This document shows, one piece after another, positions 34,707-44,248 of a stretch of DNA of 64,000 bases (its first letter is position 1; the number at the start of each line of letters is the position of its first letter). Under the pieces are notes generated by a model that was not told the DNA's origin, made no database searches, and saw only the letters and a program-made list of their open reading frames with translations. The position numbers and the translations under genes were made by a program. This DNA comes from Urbifossiella limnaea (lineage in GTDB: Bacteria; Planctomycetota; Planctomycetia; Gemmatales; Gemmataceae), in contig NZ_CP036273.1 of NCBI RefSeq assembly GCF_007747215.1, positions 5,502,322 through 5,566,321 on the forward strand, written 5' to 3'.

Positions 34707-37367
34707 ATGGACTGCACGACCCGCCTCCGGCCCCGCCTGAGCGTCCAGCCGCTCGAAGACCGCTGCGTCCCGGCGCTGCTGCTCAGCGACGTCGGCTACT
34801 CCGGCGTGTTCTTCAACTCGCCCACCGAGCAGTTCTTCGAGCTCCGCGGCGACCCCGGCGCCACCATCGCCGGCCGCACGTACCTCGTGACCGTCAACGG
34901 CGACCCCGGCACCGCGGCCGGCGTCATCAACTCGGTGTTCGACCTCGGCGGCGTGCAGCTCGGGTCGTCCGGCTACCTCGCCGTGGTGCAGGCCAACAGC
35001 CCGTACACCGTCGACTCGCGGTCGGCCGTGCTCCGCGGCACCACCACCGGGTTCGGCGGCCTCGGCGGCACCGCACCGGACCGGTTCTCCGACAGCAGCG
35101 CCCTGTCCAACGAGTTCGAGTTCATCTTCGGCAGCAACACGTTCCTGCTGGTCACGGCCAACACCGCGCCCGTGCCCGGTGCCGACGTGGACGTGAACGA
35201 CGACGGCCTGCTCGACAGCGCGGCCAGCACGTGGACCGTGCTGGATTCGGTCGGCGTGCTCGGGCCGACGCTCGGGGCCAACGCCAACGAGACGAGCTAC
35301 GGCAAGATCACCGTGTCGCAGGGCGGCGTCGGTCGGGCGCTGTACAGCTCGGTGACGATCAACGCCACCGCCCACGGCCACGTCGCCCGGGTCGGCGAGT
35401 CGACCGGGTACACCGCCGCCGACTGGGTGGCCGGGCGGCCCGACGACTCGGGGAACGCCCCCGGCCAGTACCGCTATGAGAACGGCATCTTTGGCCGCCC
35501 GACCGACCCGAACCGGTTCACTGCCGGGCTCCGCGTCGACCAGCTCGGCGGGGCAAACTTCGTGTCGGCGGCGTACGGCCGGGTGTACACCGACGCGAAC
35601 GGCAACAACACCTTCGACGCCGGCGACGCCCCCGTCGCCGGGCAGACGGTGTGGGCCGACCAGAACGCCAACGGCGTACTCGACAGTTACGAGACGACCT
35701 TCTCAATCGCGGCGTCCGGCCTGCCCGTGAACGCCGACCTGACCAACGCCATCCCCGGCGCCACCCTCACGTTGATTAACACCGGGGTGAACCAGGTCGG
35801 CCGGTCGATCCAGGTGTCGGACACGGTGTTCAACACCAGCCAGCGGATCGGGTCGAACAACGTCGGTTTCTTTGCGAGCTTCCACCAGCTGCGGGTGGAC
35901 CTCTACCGGCCGTCGAGCTCGGTCAGCCTCGACTACTTCGACGACGTGCCGGGCACCGGCGCGGGCGGCACCGGGCGGATGGAGGCGTACGCGGCCAACG
36001 GCACCCTGCTCGACGTCGTGCTGGTGTCCGTCCAGCGCGGCACCACCGGCGGCACGATGATCATCAACCGGCCGCAGGCCGACATCGCCTACGTCATCGC
36101 CTACACCGACCCGAGCACGACGGCGAACGCCTACTTCGACAACCTGCGGTTCACCACCCCGGAGTCGTCGGCCACGACCGCGGCCGACGGGTCGTACAAG
36201 GTCGGCGGGCTGCTCGACGGCGACTACTCGATCCGCACCATCGGCGGGGCGCAGCTGCCGGCGTCGATCACCAACCTGGTGCCGGTCCGCGGGCTGGACT
36301 TCGGCACCGGCGGCGGCCTGGGCGGGGGCGGCGGCAGCATCGGCGGCCGCGGGCGTACCGTCGCCGTCGGCGGCGGCCCCGGCGCGGTGAGCGTGTACGG
36401 CTCCGTCAACGGCCAGCTCAGCCAGGCCAGCGTCATCAACTTCCCCGTCCTGTTCCCGGACGCCCCGTTCGACGGCACCTACCGCACCGCCACCGGCGAC
36501 GTGAACGGCGACGGCGTCGAGGACGTGGCGGTGGTCACCGGGCCGGGCACGTCGGTGCGGTGGGCCGTGATCGACGGCCGCACCGGCAACACGCTGCTGG
36601 TGCCGCTGACGACGGCGTTCGCCGGCAGCGACAGCTTCACCGGCGGCGGGTTCGTGTCGATCGGCGACCTGGACGGCGACGGCCGCGGCGAGGTGGTGCT
36701 GACGCCCGACCAGGGCGGCGGCGCGCGGGTCACCATCTTCACCGTCTACAACGTCGGCGCCCGGGTGCGGGCCAACTACCTCGGCATCAACGACCCGAAC
36801 TTCCGCGGCGGCGCCCGCACGGCCCTGGGCGACGTGAACGGCGACGGGCGGGCCGACCTGCTCGTGGCGGCCGGCTTCCAGGGCGGCCCGCGGGTGGCGC
36901 TCTACGACGGCAAGCAGGTGTTCACCGCCGGCCTCGTTCCGATCACGAGCGACTTCTTCGCCTTCGACCAGGGCCTCCGCAACGGCGTGTTCGCGAGCAT
37001 CGGCGACGTGGACGGCGACGGCTTCGGCGACCTGGTGCTCGGCGCCGGCTCCGGCGGCGCGCCGGCGGTGCGGGTGCTGAGCGGGCGGACCCTCGTGTTC
37101 GGCGGCGGCCCCGGGGCGGCGCTGGCGACCCCGATCTCCGACTTCTTCGTCAACGGCGACTCCGACTCGCGGACCGGCGTGCGGGTGACGGCGAAGAACG
37201 TGGACGGCGACCAGTTCGCCGACATCGTCACCGGCTCGGGCGAGAACCAGCCGTCGTTCATGCGGGTGTACGCCGGCTCGTCGGCCCGGGGCCGGGCCGA
37301 GCCGGCGGTGATCCAGGACGTGGACCCGTTCGGCGTGGCGCTCACCGAGGGCGTGTTTGTGGGGTGA
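34707..37367 (+). CDS. Extracellular protein with LEDR leader, SdrD-like and FG-GAP repeats
   Basis: An 886-residue protein. The N-terminus SVQPLEDRCVPALLL is the planctomycete extracellular motif. Next comes a lamin-tail-like domain (about 25-190, TEQFFELRGDPGATIAGRTY) and an SdrD-B-like calcium-binding segment (about 290-330, DANGNNTFDAGDAPVAGQ). A linker follows, then FG-GAP/VCBS repeats (about 590-886) with GDVNGDGVEDVAV, GDLDGDGRGEVVL and GDVDGDGFGDLVLG. These blades probably form a calcium-stabilised propeller used for adhesion. The last 250 residues closely resemble those of the next gene. The ATG at 34707 is the only start just before the leader motif. Confidence 0.85.
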   Translation: MDCTTRLRPRLSVQPLEDRCVPALLLSDVGYSGVFFNSPTEQFFELRGDPGATIAGRTYLVTVNGDPGTAAGVINSVFDLGGVQLGSSGYLAVVQANSPYTVDSRSAVLRGTTTGFGGLGGTAPDRFSDSSALSNEFEFIFGSNTFLLVTANTAPVPGADVDVNDDGLLDSAASTWTVLDSVGVLGPTLGANANETSYGKITVSQGGVGRALYSSVTINATAHGHVARVGESTGYTAADWVAGRPDDSGNAPGQYRYENGIFGRPTDPNRFTAGLRVDQLGGANFVSAAYGRVYTDANGNNTFDAGDAPVAGQTVWADQNANGVLDSYETTFSIAASGLPVNADLTNAIPGATLTLINTGVNQVGRSIQVSDTVFNTSQRIGSNNVGFFASFHQLRVDLYRPSSSVSLDYFDDVPGTGAGGTGRMEAYAANGTLLDVVLVSVQRGTTGGTMIINRPQADIAYVIAYTDPSTTANAYFDNLRFTTPESSATTAADGSYKVGGLLDGDYSIRTIGGAQLPASITNLVPVRGLDFGTGGGLGGGGGSIGGRGRTVAVGGGPGAVSVYGSVNGQLSQASVINFPVLFPDAPFDGTYRTATGDVNGDGVEDVAVVTGPGTSVRWAVIDGRTGNTLLVPLTTAFAGSDSFTGGGFVSIGDLDGDGRGEVVLTPDQGGGARVTIFTVYNVGARVRANYLGINDPNFRGGARTALGDVNGDGRADLLVAAGFQGGPRVALYDGKQVFTAGLVPITSDFFAFDQGLRNGVFASIGDVDGDGFGDLVLGAGSGGAPAVRVLSGRTLVFGGGPGAALATPISDFFVNGDSDSRTGVRVTAKNVDGDQFADIVTGSGENQPSFMRVYAGSSARGRAEPAVIQDVDPFGVALTEGVFVG

Positions 37368-37391
37368 GTGGCCGGTCGTTGAAGTCGAACG

Positions 37392-37419
37392 CGCCCGGGG
37401 GTGTTCTCCCGGGCGTTTT
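37392..37419 (+). terminator. Intrinsic terminator
   Basis: CGCCCGGG/CCCGGGCG stem (37392-37399 and 37408-37415) followed by TTTT, 25 bases after the FG-GAP gene. Confidence 0.75.
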
Positions 37420-37568
37420 CGTTATCTCGCCCCGCTCCTGTCGCTCTGGCGAATCTGGGCAAGAAAAACAGTTTGCGAGGTCCATTTTGTGGGCCCGGCG
37501 GCGCGGCATGTGCCGATTCTGCGGGGGGCGTTTTTAGTGCCCACTTGCACCAACCACAGGACCCGCAC

Positions 37569-39464
37569 ATGGCTCGCTTCGCTCGTAACCTCCTCTCCCC
37601 CGAGCAGTTAGAAGCCCGCGAGGTTCCGGCAACCGCGTTCGCGCTCGGCTCCGGAGCGTTCGCCGACACGCTGTTCCGCTTCGACACAGCCACCCCGGCC
37701 ACCCTGAGCGTCGGCATCCCGGTCACCGGGCTGGACGCCGGGTACAGCCTCGTCGGCACAGACTTCCGCCCGGCCGACGGCGTGCTGTACGGCCTGGCCA
37801 CGAACGCCGACAACGCCCAGCTGTACACCATCGACCCGAACACCGGCGCGGCCACGCCCGTCGCCGCGGCGTTCGCCGTCACCGGCATCAGCACCGCGAC
37901 CAAGTTCGGCGTCGACTTCAACCCGACGGCCGACCGGCTGCGGGTGGTCACCAACCTGGCCAGCGACGGGGTCGGCGGCACCACCAACAACTTCCGCGTC
38001 AACCCGAACGACGGCACCCTGGTCGCCATCGACGCCGACCTGGACTACACCGGCCTGGCCGGCGGCTTCGCCGACGGGCCGGAGGTGGCCGTCGCCTACA
38101 CCAACAACGACACCGACACCGCCACCGGCACCGCCCTGTTCGGCCTTATCAGCGGCACCAACGCCCTGGTGTCGAACACGCTGAACGCCCCGTCGTTCAA
38201 CACCCTCACGTCGATCGGCGCCCTCGGCTTCGACACCGACGCCAACACCGGGTTCGACATCTACGGCACCGCCAACACGGCCGTGGCCATCCTCAACACG
38301 GCCGGCGTGTCGAGCCTGTACACCGTGAACCTCACGACCGGGGCGGCCACGGTGGTCGGGCTGGTCGGCCTCGGCGCCATCACCTTCCAGGACGTGTCGG
38401 TGGCCCCGCCCGCGGTCCCGACGCTGGCCAGCGGCCAGACCACCGGGTCGGTCACCCTGTTGAACCCGACGCAATACGGCACCGACGCCGGGCAGCTGAC
38501 CGTCGGCAGCTCCGTCCCCGGCCCGACCGCCGGCGCCACCGCGAACACGCGCACGGCCACCGGCGACGTGAACGGCGACGGCGTCGCCGACTACATCCTC
38601 GTGACCGGGCCGGGCACGCCGATCCGCGTGTCGGTGACCAGCGGCGTGGACGGCACGACGCAGCTGGTGGCGCCGTTCGACCCGTTCGGCGGCAACTTCA
38701 CCGGCGGCGGGTACGTGTCGGCCGTCGACTTCGACGGCCCGGTCGGGACGACCGGGGCCGACGGCAAGGCCGAGTTCGTCGTGACGCCGGACCAGGGCGG
38801 CGGCCCGCGGGTGAGCATCTTCACCTTCGCCGGCATCGGCGCCGCCCCGACCGTGCGGGCCAACTTCTTCGGCATCGACGACCCGAACTTCCGCGGCGGC
38901 GCCCGCTCGGCGGTGGCCTACCTGAACGCCGACGCGATCCCCGAACTGGTCGTGGTGGCCGGGTTCGGCGGCGGCCCGCGCACGGCGATCTTCGACGGCA
39001 CCAGCCTGTTCGGCACACCGACCCGGTTGGTGAACGACTTCTTCGCCTTCCCCGGCACCGACGCCACGACGCTGCGGAACGGCGTGTTCGTGGCCGCCAG
39101 CGACATCAACGGCGACGGGACCGACGACCTGGTGTTCGGCGGCGGCCCGGGCGGCGCCCCGCGGGTGTTCATCCTGGACGGCGCGCAGGTGGCGGCCGGG
39201 AACGTGGCCGCCACGCAGGCCGCGCCGATCGCCAACTTCTTCGTGGGCGGTAACACGACCGACCGCGGCGGCGTGCGGCTGGCCTACGCCAACCTCGACG
39301 CCGACAGCAAGGGCGACCTGGTGGTCGGCAGCGGCGAGGGTTCGCCGGCGAAGGTGAGGGCGTACCTGGGCAAGAACTTCACCAGCACTGCCGAGCCGAC
39401 GACGTTCCAGGACATCGACCTGTTCGGCGGCGGCGCTCTGGCCGGCGGCGTGTTCGTGGGCTGA
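37569..39464 (+). CDS. Extracellular DUF4394 plus FG-GAP protein, paralogue of the previous gene
   Basis: This 631-residue protein also begins with the LExR-type leader (SPEQLEAREVPATAFAL). Residues of about 25-275 form a DUF4394 domain (GTDFRPADGVLYGLATN, FGVDFNPTADRLRVVTN), a beta-propeller-like module. From about 330 the protein carries FG-GAP repeats (GDVNGDGVADYIL, DINGDGTDDLVFGGGPGGAP). The C-terminal half aligns well with that of the upstream protein, including NFRGGAR and the final GVFVG. The two genes therefore share a tail and differ in their N-terminal module. Likely surface or matrix protein. Confidence 0.85.
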   Translation: MARFARNLLSPEQLEAREVPATAFALGSGAFADTLFRFDTATPATLSVGIPVTGLDAGYSLVGTDFRPADGVLYGLATNADNAQLYTIDPNTGAATPVAAAFAVTGISTATKFGVDFNPTADRLRVVTNLASDGVGGTTNNFRVNPNDGTLVAIDADLDYTGLAGGFADGPEVAVAYTNNDTDTATGTALFGLISGTNALVSNTLNAPSFNTLTSIGALGFDTDANTGFDIYGTANTAVAILNTAGVSSLYTVNLTTGAATVVGLVGLGAITFQDVSVAPPAVPTLASGQTTGSVTLLNPTQYGTDAGQLTVGSSVPGPTAGATANTRTATGDVNGDGVADYILVTGPGTPIRVSVTSGVDGTTQLVAPFDPFGGNFTGGGYVSAVDFDGPVGTTGADGKAEFVVTPDQGGGPRVSIFTFAGIGAAPTVRANFFGIDDPNFRGGARSAVAYLNADAIPELVVVAGFGGGPRTAIFDGTSLFGTPTRLVNDFFAFPGTDATTLRNGVFVAASDINGDGTDDLVFGGGPGGAPRVFILDGAQVAAGNVAATQAAPIANFFVGGNTTDRGGVRLAYANLDADSKGDLVVGSGEGSPAKVRAYLGKNFTSTAEPTTFQDIDLFGGGALAGGVFVG

Positions 39465-39478
39465 TCCGTAACGGCGAG

Positions 39479-39545
39479 CCGGGGGCGTCAGCCCCCGGAG
39501 TTCCACTCGTCAGCCCGGGGTTCGCGCCCCGGGCTGACGGCTTTT
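39479..39545. terminator. Double hairpin between convergent genes
   Basis: CCGGGGG/CCCCCGG (39479-39498) and then perfect 13-bp arms CGTCAGCCCGGGG/CCCCGGGCTGACG (39508-39539), followed by a short T-run on the plus strand. It separates the gene ends at 39464 and 39545. Confidence 0.7.
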
Positions 39546-41998
39546 CAGCGCCGCCGCGGCGGCGCCCGCAGCGAGTCGATCCACGCCTGCTCCAGCGCGT
39601 CGAGCGACTCGAACCCGTACACCTCCTTCGCCGCCGTCGCCCACGACGCGGCCGAGTTCTCCCCCATCCCCAGCGCCAGGAACGCCATCAGTGCCGGCTC
39701 CTTGTCCCCGCGGGCGAACCGGGGCGTGTCCGCCCGCACGCCGGTCGCCCCGCGCTCCAGCAGGAACCGACACACCGAGTGCCCCTGCGCGAACGTCACG
39801 ATCTGGTCGCGCGGGTAGTCGGTCATGCGAAACAGGGTGTCGAGCCGGATGGCGCGGCCCGCGTTGAGCAACTCACGGGCTCGGATCTCGTGGTTGAACT
39901 GCTCCGCGTCCGCCTCGGCGAGCACGGCGATGCCCTCGTCGGCCCAGCGCGGCAGCGGCCGGCCGAAGTGCGTCGCCAGCACGACGTGCGTGACCTCGTG
40001 CGGCAGCACCGACTTCAGCACCGCGTCGAGCGGGCCGTGCAGTTCCATCGACGCCGTCTTCACGCCCGGCGGCCGCTTGCCGTCGGCCTCGCCGAACGTG
40101 AACGTGGTGGCCCCACCCGAGCCGCCGGCGGTGATCGTCACCCGAATCGTGACAGAGTCGGCCGCGTCCGGCAGTTCGGCGCCGAACCAACGCTTCGCCA
40201 GCTCGCGCCGGTGCTTCTCGGCCGCGATGCCTACCGCGTGTGCGACATCGGTCGATGGTGCGATGACGTTGAAGCTCGGGAGGATGCCGAAGTGCCGGAA
40301 GTGGGTCCGGTCGCGGCGTGCGTCCGGCGGCGGGATGCGGTCGGGGTCGGCGCGTTCTGGTTCTCCCTTGGGCGGTGCGTTCCGCCGATGCCAGTCGAGC
40401 CATGCGACTTCCATCCGGTCCACCGAGTCGAACCCGTACACGTCCCTCGCGGCCGCGTCCCAGCCCGCGGCGGTGTTCGCCTCCGCCCCCGCGGCGACGA
40501 ACGCGACCACCCGGCCACGTTGCGGTTCGGGGGCGCCGTCGAGCAGGCGTGCCAGCCGTGAGCCCGGGGCGGGATTGGCCTTCGACACGCCCACGTGGGC
40601 GAGGAGGAACTTGACGACCGCGTGACCCTGGGCCTCGTACACGTCCCAGTCGGACTTCTCCCCGCGGCCGACGAACAGAGTCGAGAGGCGCAGGGAACGG
40701 CCGTCGTACAGGTGGTTGAAGCTGCGGGCGAAGGCGGCGTCGGGGTCCGCCGAGTAGCCCGCCTCGATCGCGCTATCGACCCACCGCGGCAGGCGACGCC
40801 CCAACCGCGTCGTCAGGACGAGCCGGGCGGCCGTCCGGGGCGCCTCGACGCCGAGGAGGGCGTCGAGGCCGCCGTGGACCGTGGCGTCGTACGGAACGCC
40901 CGTCACACCCCGGAAGCGAACCTCGCCCGTGTACCAGCCGGCCGTCCGGTGCGCCTTCACTCCCACTAAGACTGGCTCCTTCCACGCCGGTAGGTCCTTG
41001 CCGAGCCACTCGACGGCGACCGCCTTCCGCTGTCGCTCGAACTCCTCGCCGAGGGCGCGGGCGACGGCCGCGGTCGGCGCCGTCACTTCAAAGTTCGCCG
41101 TCTTGTGGACGAACGGCGCGGCCGGTGCCGCGGGTTCCTTCGCGGGGTGCGCCTTCGCACCCGGCGCGGGGATGCGCTCGGGCTCCGGCTGCGGCGCGGC
41201 GTCGTTCGCCCAGCCGACGCCGAGGCCGGCCAGCACCGCGACGCACAGCGCGGCCGCTGCCGCGGAACGGGTCGTCGTCATAGCTGCGAGCACTCCGTGG
41301 GCCAGGGCCGCGGCGGGCAGGTCCGCCCCGCCGCCGGCCAGGAAGAGGGTCGCGCCGTCCGTCACCTTCCCCACCAGAGACGCCGGAACCGCTTCGGCGG
41401 TGGCCGCCAGCGCGGCGAGCGCCGCGGCGGGGGTGATGCCGCGCCGTTCGAGGCGCGACCGCAGCAGTTCCTTTGCCTCGTCGAGCCGGCGGCGGACGGT
41501 GCGGCTGCTCCACCCGAGCGCGGCCGCGGCCTGGTCCTGGGTGCGGCCGTCGAGCAGGCACGCGACCGCCGCCGCCCGCAGCTTGTCCGGCAGGCGCGTG
41601 AACTCGTCGGCGAGAACCGCCCCGAGTTCGGCAGACAGGAGGCCGGAGTCGGGAGGCAGGTGACACGCCGGTTCCGCGTTAGCTGATTCCGGTCGCCGGT
41701 CGCGCTGCCGCATCCGCCGGCCGACACGGCCGGCGACGCCGACGAGCCAGCTGCCGACCGACGCCGCCTTGCGGACCGACCCGGCCCGCGCCGCTAGCAC
41801 CAGAAACGTGGCCTGGAACGCGTCGTCCGCGGCGGACCGGCCGACGAGCCGGCGGCAGGTGCCGAGCACGGCGGGTCCGTGGCGACGAACGAGTTCGGCG
41901 AAGGCGTCGGCGTCGCGGCCGGCGACGAACCGCGCCAGCAGGTCGGCGTCGGGCTCGGCCGGGGCGGCGGCCGCGAGGAGGTGAAGCAGGCCGGGCAT
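39545..41998 (-). CDS. ECF sigma factor fused to a membrane helix and two MA-like peptidase domains
   Basis: An 817-residue fusion. Residues 20-95 are sigma region 2 (DADAFAELVRRHGPAVLGTC) and 130-185 region 4 (LDGRTQDQAAAALGWSSRTV). A transmembrane helix follows at 245-264, then two similar gluzincin-like domains. The second is intact: LPHEVTHVVLATHFGRPLPR with H667, E668, H671 and the third ligand E688 in WADEG. The first (about 385-415) aligns with it but has PRTAAR and WVDSA, so all zinc ligands are lost. The layout suggests a membrane-tethered sigma factor with an outer sensor or protease part. The start has a GAGGG upstream. Confidence 0.87.
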   Translation of the reverse strand: MPGLLHLLAAAAPAEPDADLLARFVAGRDADAFAELVRRHGPAVLGTCRRLVGRSAADDAFQATFLVLAARAGSVRKAASVGSWLVGVAGRVGRRMRQRDRRPESANAEPACHLPPDSGLLSAELGAVLADEFTRLPDKLRAAAVACLLDGRTQDQAAAALGWSSRTVRRRLDEAKELLRSRLERRGITPAAALAALAATAEAVPASLVGKVTDGATLFLAGGGADLPAAALAHGVLAAMTTTRSAAAAALCVAVLAGLGVGWANDAAPQPEPERIPAPGAKAHPAKEPAAPAAPFVHKTANFEVTAPTAAVARALGEEFERQRKAVAVEWLGKDLPAWKEPVLVGVKAHRTAGWYTGEVRFRGVTGVPYDATVHGGLDALLGVEAPRTAARLVLTTRLGRRLPRWVDSAIEAGYSADPDAAFARSFNHLYDGRSLRLSTLFVGRGEKSDWDVYEAQGHAVVKFLLAHVGVSKANPAPGSRLARLLDGAPEPQRGRVVAFVAAGAEANTAAGWDAAARDVYGFDSVDRMEVAWLDWHRRNAPPKGEPERADPDRIPPPDARRDRTHFRHFGILPSFNVIAPSTDVAHAVGIAAEKHRRELAKRWFGAELPDAADSVTIRVTITAGGSGGATTFTFGEADGKRPPGVKTASMELHGPLDAVLKSVLPHEVTHVVLATHFGRPLPRWADEGIAVLAEADAEQFNHEIRARELLNAGRAIRLDTLFRMTDYPRDQIVTFAQGHSVCRFLLERGATGVRADTPRFARGDKEPALMAFLALGMGENSAASWATAAKEVYGFESLDALEQAWIDSLRAPPRRR

Positions 41999-42063
41999 CC
42001 GTGACCCTCAGGGTGACACCCGGGTAGTGCGGCTCGGGCGCCGAGGGCGGACAGGAAAATGGC

Positions 42064-42798
42064 CTACGGGTGCGCCAGCGCCCACCGCACGGCCGACGGC
42101 ACCAGTTGCTTCAGGCCGTCGGTCTGCTCCGGGTGCGGGCTGACGCCGAGCACCCACCCCTTGCCGTGCCGCGCCGCCACCACCGCCGGCGTGTTGATCA
42201 TCACCCCCGGGATGCCGTTCTTCGGCACCAGTTCCTCGCGGAAGTGCGCCAGCGGGATCAGCTTCGCCCCCGGCAGCGGCTCCAGGATCGGGCCGTTCGC
42301 GTACCGGCACGCGGCGAACGGCTCCGACACCTTCAGCCAGTCCTTCGCGTCGGCGGTGAACTCGACTTTCACTTTGCCGGTGCCGCGGAGCCAGTGCGCC
42401 CGGTCGATCACCTTCGCCGGCAGCAGGTCCAGCGACCAGTCGTAGCCGGTGCTCGCCAGGTAGCAGCCGGCGCAGATGCCGACGTAGCAGCCGCCGTCCT
42501 TCACGAACTGCTTGACGGCGTCGCGGCCGGCGGGCTCCAGCGCCTTGGCCTGCCCGCTGCCGCTGCCGCCGGGCATCACCAGCACGCGGTAGTTCTTCAA
42601 CTTGCCGGCGCGGATGTCGGCGGCCGTGACGCGCGTCACCTTCAGATCGGGCGACGCCTTGGCGGTCGCCTCGAACATGTCCGGCCCCTTCCCGCTGACG
42701 CCGCCGTCCACGTACAGCGCGACCGGAACGACGGCGGGCGACTGCGCGGCGGCGGGAACTACGACCAGGCCGAGGGCGAAGAACGCGAGGGGTCGCAT
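42064..42798 (-). CDS. Secreted BPL_N-type class I amidotransferase-like protein
   Basis: A 244-residue protein with a signal peptide (ALGLVVVPAAAQS). The rest is a glutamine-amidotransferase-like domain of the biotin-protein-ligase N-terminal type: VLVMPGGSGSGQ, the nucleophile elbow YVGICAGCYLAS (Cys109) and VIDRAHWLRGTG; HPEQT near the end supplies the histidine/glutamate pair. Its substrate outside the cytoplasm is unknown. Its promoter (42835-42863) overlaps the end of the preceding RNase HII-like gene. Confidence 0.82.
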   Translation of the reverse strand: MRPLAFFALGLVVVPAAAQSPAVVPVALYVDGGVSGKGPDMFEATAKASPDLKVTRVTAADIRAGKLKNYRVLVMPGGSGSGQAKALEPAGRDAVKQFVKDGGCYVGICAGCYLASTGYDWSLDLLPAKVIDRAHWLRGTGKVKVEFTADAKDWLKVSEPFAACRYANGPILEPLPGAKLIPLAHFREELVPKNGIPGVMINTPAVVAARHGKGWVLGVSPHPEQTDGLKQLVPSAVRWALAHP

Positions 42799-42834
42799 GG
42801 TGGGGGCCGGACGAGGGTGGGTGAGAGGAGTGAA

Positions 42835-42863
42835 ATTGTACCGCGGCCGCGGCGCGGCGTCAC
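42835..42863 (-). promoter_or_regulatory. Sigma70-type promoter of the BPL_N gene
   Basis: On the minus strand, GTGACG (42863-42858), 17 bp and TACAAT (42840-42835), 37 bases before the ATG. The -35 box overlaps the stop codon of the upstream gene. Confidence 0.5.
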
Positions 42864-43825
42864 CGCTTGCGCCACACCTGGTCGGGTGCGAGGCCAAGCT
42901 TCTGCATCGCGGGGCGGATGGCGTCGTAGTACCGCTTCGCGTCGTTGGGGTAGCCGGCGGTGGGGGCCAGGCCGGGGACGTGCGTCGCCCAGAAGCGGTT
43001 GAACTGGAGCATGCACACCTCGCGGAGGTACTTCGCCAGCATCGACGCCAGCGCGACCGCGACGCTGTCGCCGTCGGCCCGCGGGCGGAAGCTGATGCTG
43101 ACCGGGCGGTCCAGCCCCTCGACGCGGTAGCGGCTCTCGGCGGCGCCCTCCTTCTCGACCACCACCCACCCGTCGGGAAACGCCTGCTGCACGATCGAGG
43201 CGTAGAAGTTCCGCCCGCCGAGCTTGTCGCAGAGGAACAGAACCGGGGCATCGGGGTAGCAATAGACGCCGCGCCGGCCGATGGTGAGGTGGAACGGCAT
43301 GAGCGAAACCAGCCCGTGAGCCAGCGCGGCCGCCTTCGACCCGGCGGCGTCCACCACGCGGTTGAACCGGGTGGCCGGGGTGAGGATCGCCTGCCCGCAC
43401 CACGTGTTCGTCTGGAGCACATCCATCGATCTCAACCACGTCGCGGCGCTCGCCTCCAACTCCCCGGCTTCCAACAACGCAGGGAGCGACTGTGCCGGGT
43501 CGAACCACGGCTCCGCCCGGAGATCGTCCGCCACGTCGGTGGGCACCGTGTGGTCGAGGAACCGCCCGAGCACATTCGGGATACACCCGAAGACGGGATA
43601 CACCCCGCGCTCCAGCGCCGCGAGGCCGCCGGCGGTGTAGACCTTCTTCGAGTCGTCGATCAGCAGCCGGCCGTCGGCGGGCTCGTGAGCGCGGCGCACG
43701 ACGGCTTTTAGCGCGTCCCACCCGGCGGGGTCGTCGTCGGGGAGGTGCAGCGCGACCGCGGCCTGGACCAGCGGCCCCAGGTTCGGGCCGTACCCGGCCT
43801 CGTCGATTCCCACCACCCAGGGCAT
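42860..43825 (-). CDS. RNase HII-like protein, long planctomycete form
   Basis: The 321-residue protein starts with [14 protein letters not shown], the RNase HII/HIII signature (catalytic D8 and E9). It continues with IDDSKKV, the third acid in FLCDKLGG (D200) and the fourth in [16 protein letters not shown] (D253). RNase HII nicks RNA-DNA hybrids at misincorporated ribonucleotides. Bacterial RNase HII is usually 190-260 residues; here about 100 extra residues lie between DSKK and the third acid (about 65-180). All four acidic residues are present, so activity is likely, although the family could be a dedicated paralogue. Confidence 0.75.
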   Translation of the reverse strand: MPWVVGIDEAGYGPNLGPLVQAAVALHLPDDDPAGWDALKAVVRRAHEPADGRLLIDDSKKVYTAGGLAALERGVYPVFGCIPNVLGRFLDHTVPTDVADDLRAEPWFDPAQSLPALLEAGELEASAATWLRSMDVLQTNTWCGQAILTPATRFNRVVDAAGSKAAALAHGLVSLMPFHLTIGRRGVYCYPDAPVLFLCDKLGGRNFYASIVQQAFPDGWVVVEKEGAAESRYRVEGLDRPVSISFRPRADGDSVAVALASMLAKYLREVCMLQFNRFWATHVPGLAPTAGYPNDAKRYYDAIRPAMQKLGLAPDQVWRKR

Positions 43826-43843
43826 CGTAGATCCTCGGAATAC

Positions 43844-43858
43844 GGGGTATCATACCCC
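43844..43858. promoter_or_regulatory. GGGGTATCATACCCC palindrome in a divergent promoter region
   Basis: Perfect 7-bp arms around one C. It contains TATCAT on one strand and TATGAT on the other, so it could be overlapping -10 boxes or an operator shared by the RNase HII-like and HIT genes. Confidence 0.4.
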
Positions 43859-43888
43859 CTCAACCGCCGCCCGCCCGGGAGCCGCCCC

Positions 43889-44239
43889 ATGCCGATGCTC
43901 GCCGACAACATCTTCCTCAAGATCATCGACAAGAGCATCCCCGCCAAGATCGTCCACGAGGACGACCTGTGCCTGGCGTTCCACGACATCGGCCCGAAGG
44001 CGCCGGTCCACGTGCTCCTTATCCCCAAGAAGGTGATCCGCACGCACGCCGACATCACGCCCGACGACGCGGTGCTGCTCGGCCACTTGCACGTGGTAGC
44101 GGCCCGGCTGGCGGCGCAGCTCGGCCTCGCCGACGGCTACCGGCTCGTGGTCAACTGCGGCGACCGCGGCGGGCAGACGGTACCGCACCTGCACATGCAC
44201 CTGCTCGGCGGCCGCGATTTCGGCTGGCCGCCGGGGTAA
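43889..44239 (+). CDS. HIT-family nucleotide hydrolase (HINT-like)
   Basis: A 116-residue histidine-triad protein that hydrolyses nucleoside phosphoramidates or related AMP conjugates. The motif is HLHMHLLGG (H100, H102, H104), preceded by [18 protein letters not shown] and [14 protein letters not shown]. It stands ten bases before a PLP-binding protein gene, then panB, in one likely operon. Confidence 0.94.
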   Translation: MPMLADNIFLKIIDKSIPAKIVHEDDLCLAFHDIGPKAPVHVLLIPKKVIRTHADITPDDAVLLGHLHVVAARLAAQLGLADGYRLVVNCGDRGGQTVPHLHMHLLGGRDFGWPPG

Positions 44240-44248
44240 GATGCGGGC

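Noticed and set aside
34007-34717. Open frames on both strands in the 700-bp gap
   Set aside because: No ribosome site, biased composition and changes of GC inside the frames; no family resemblance.
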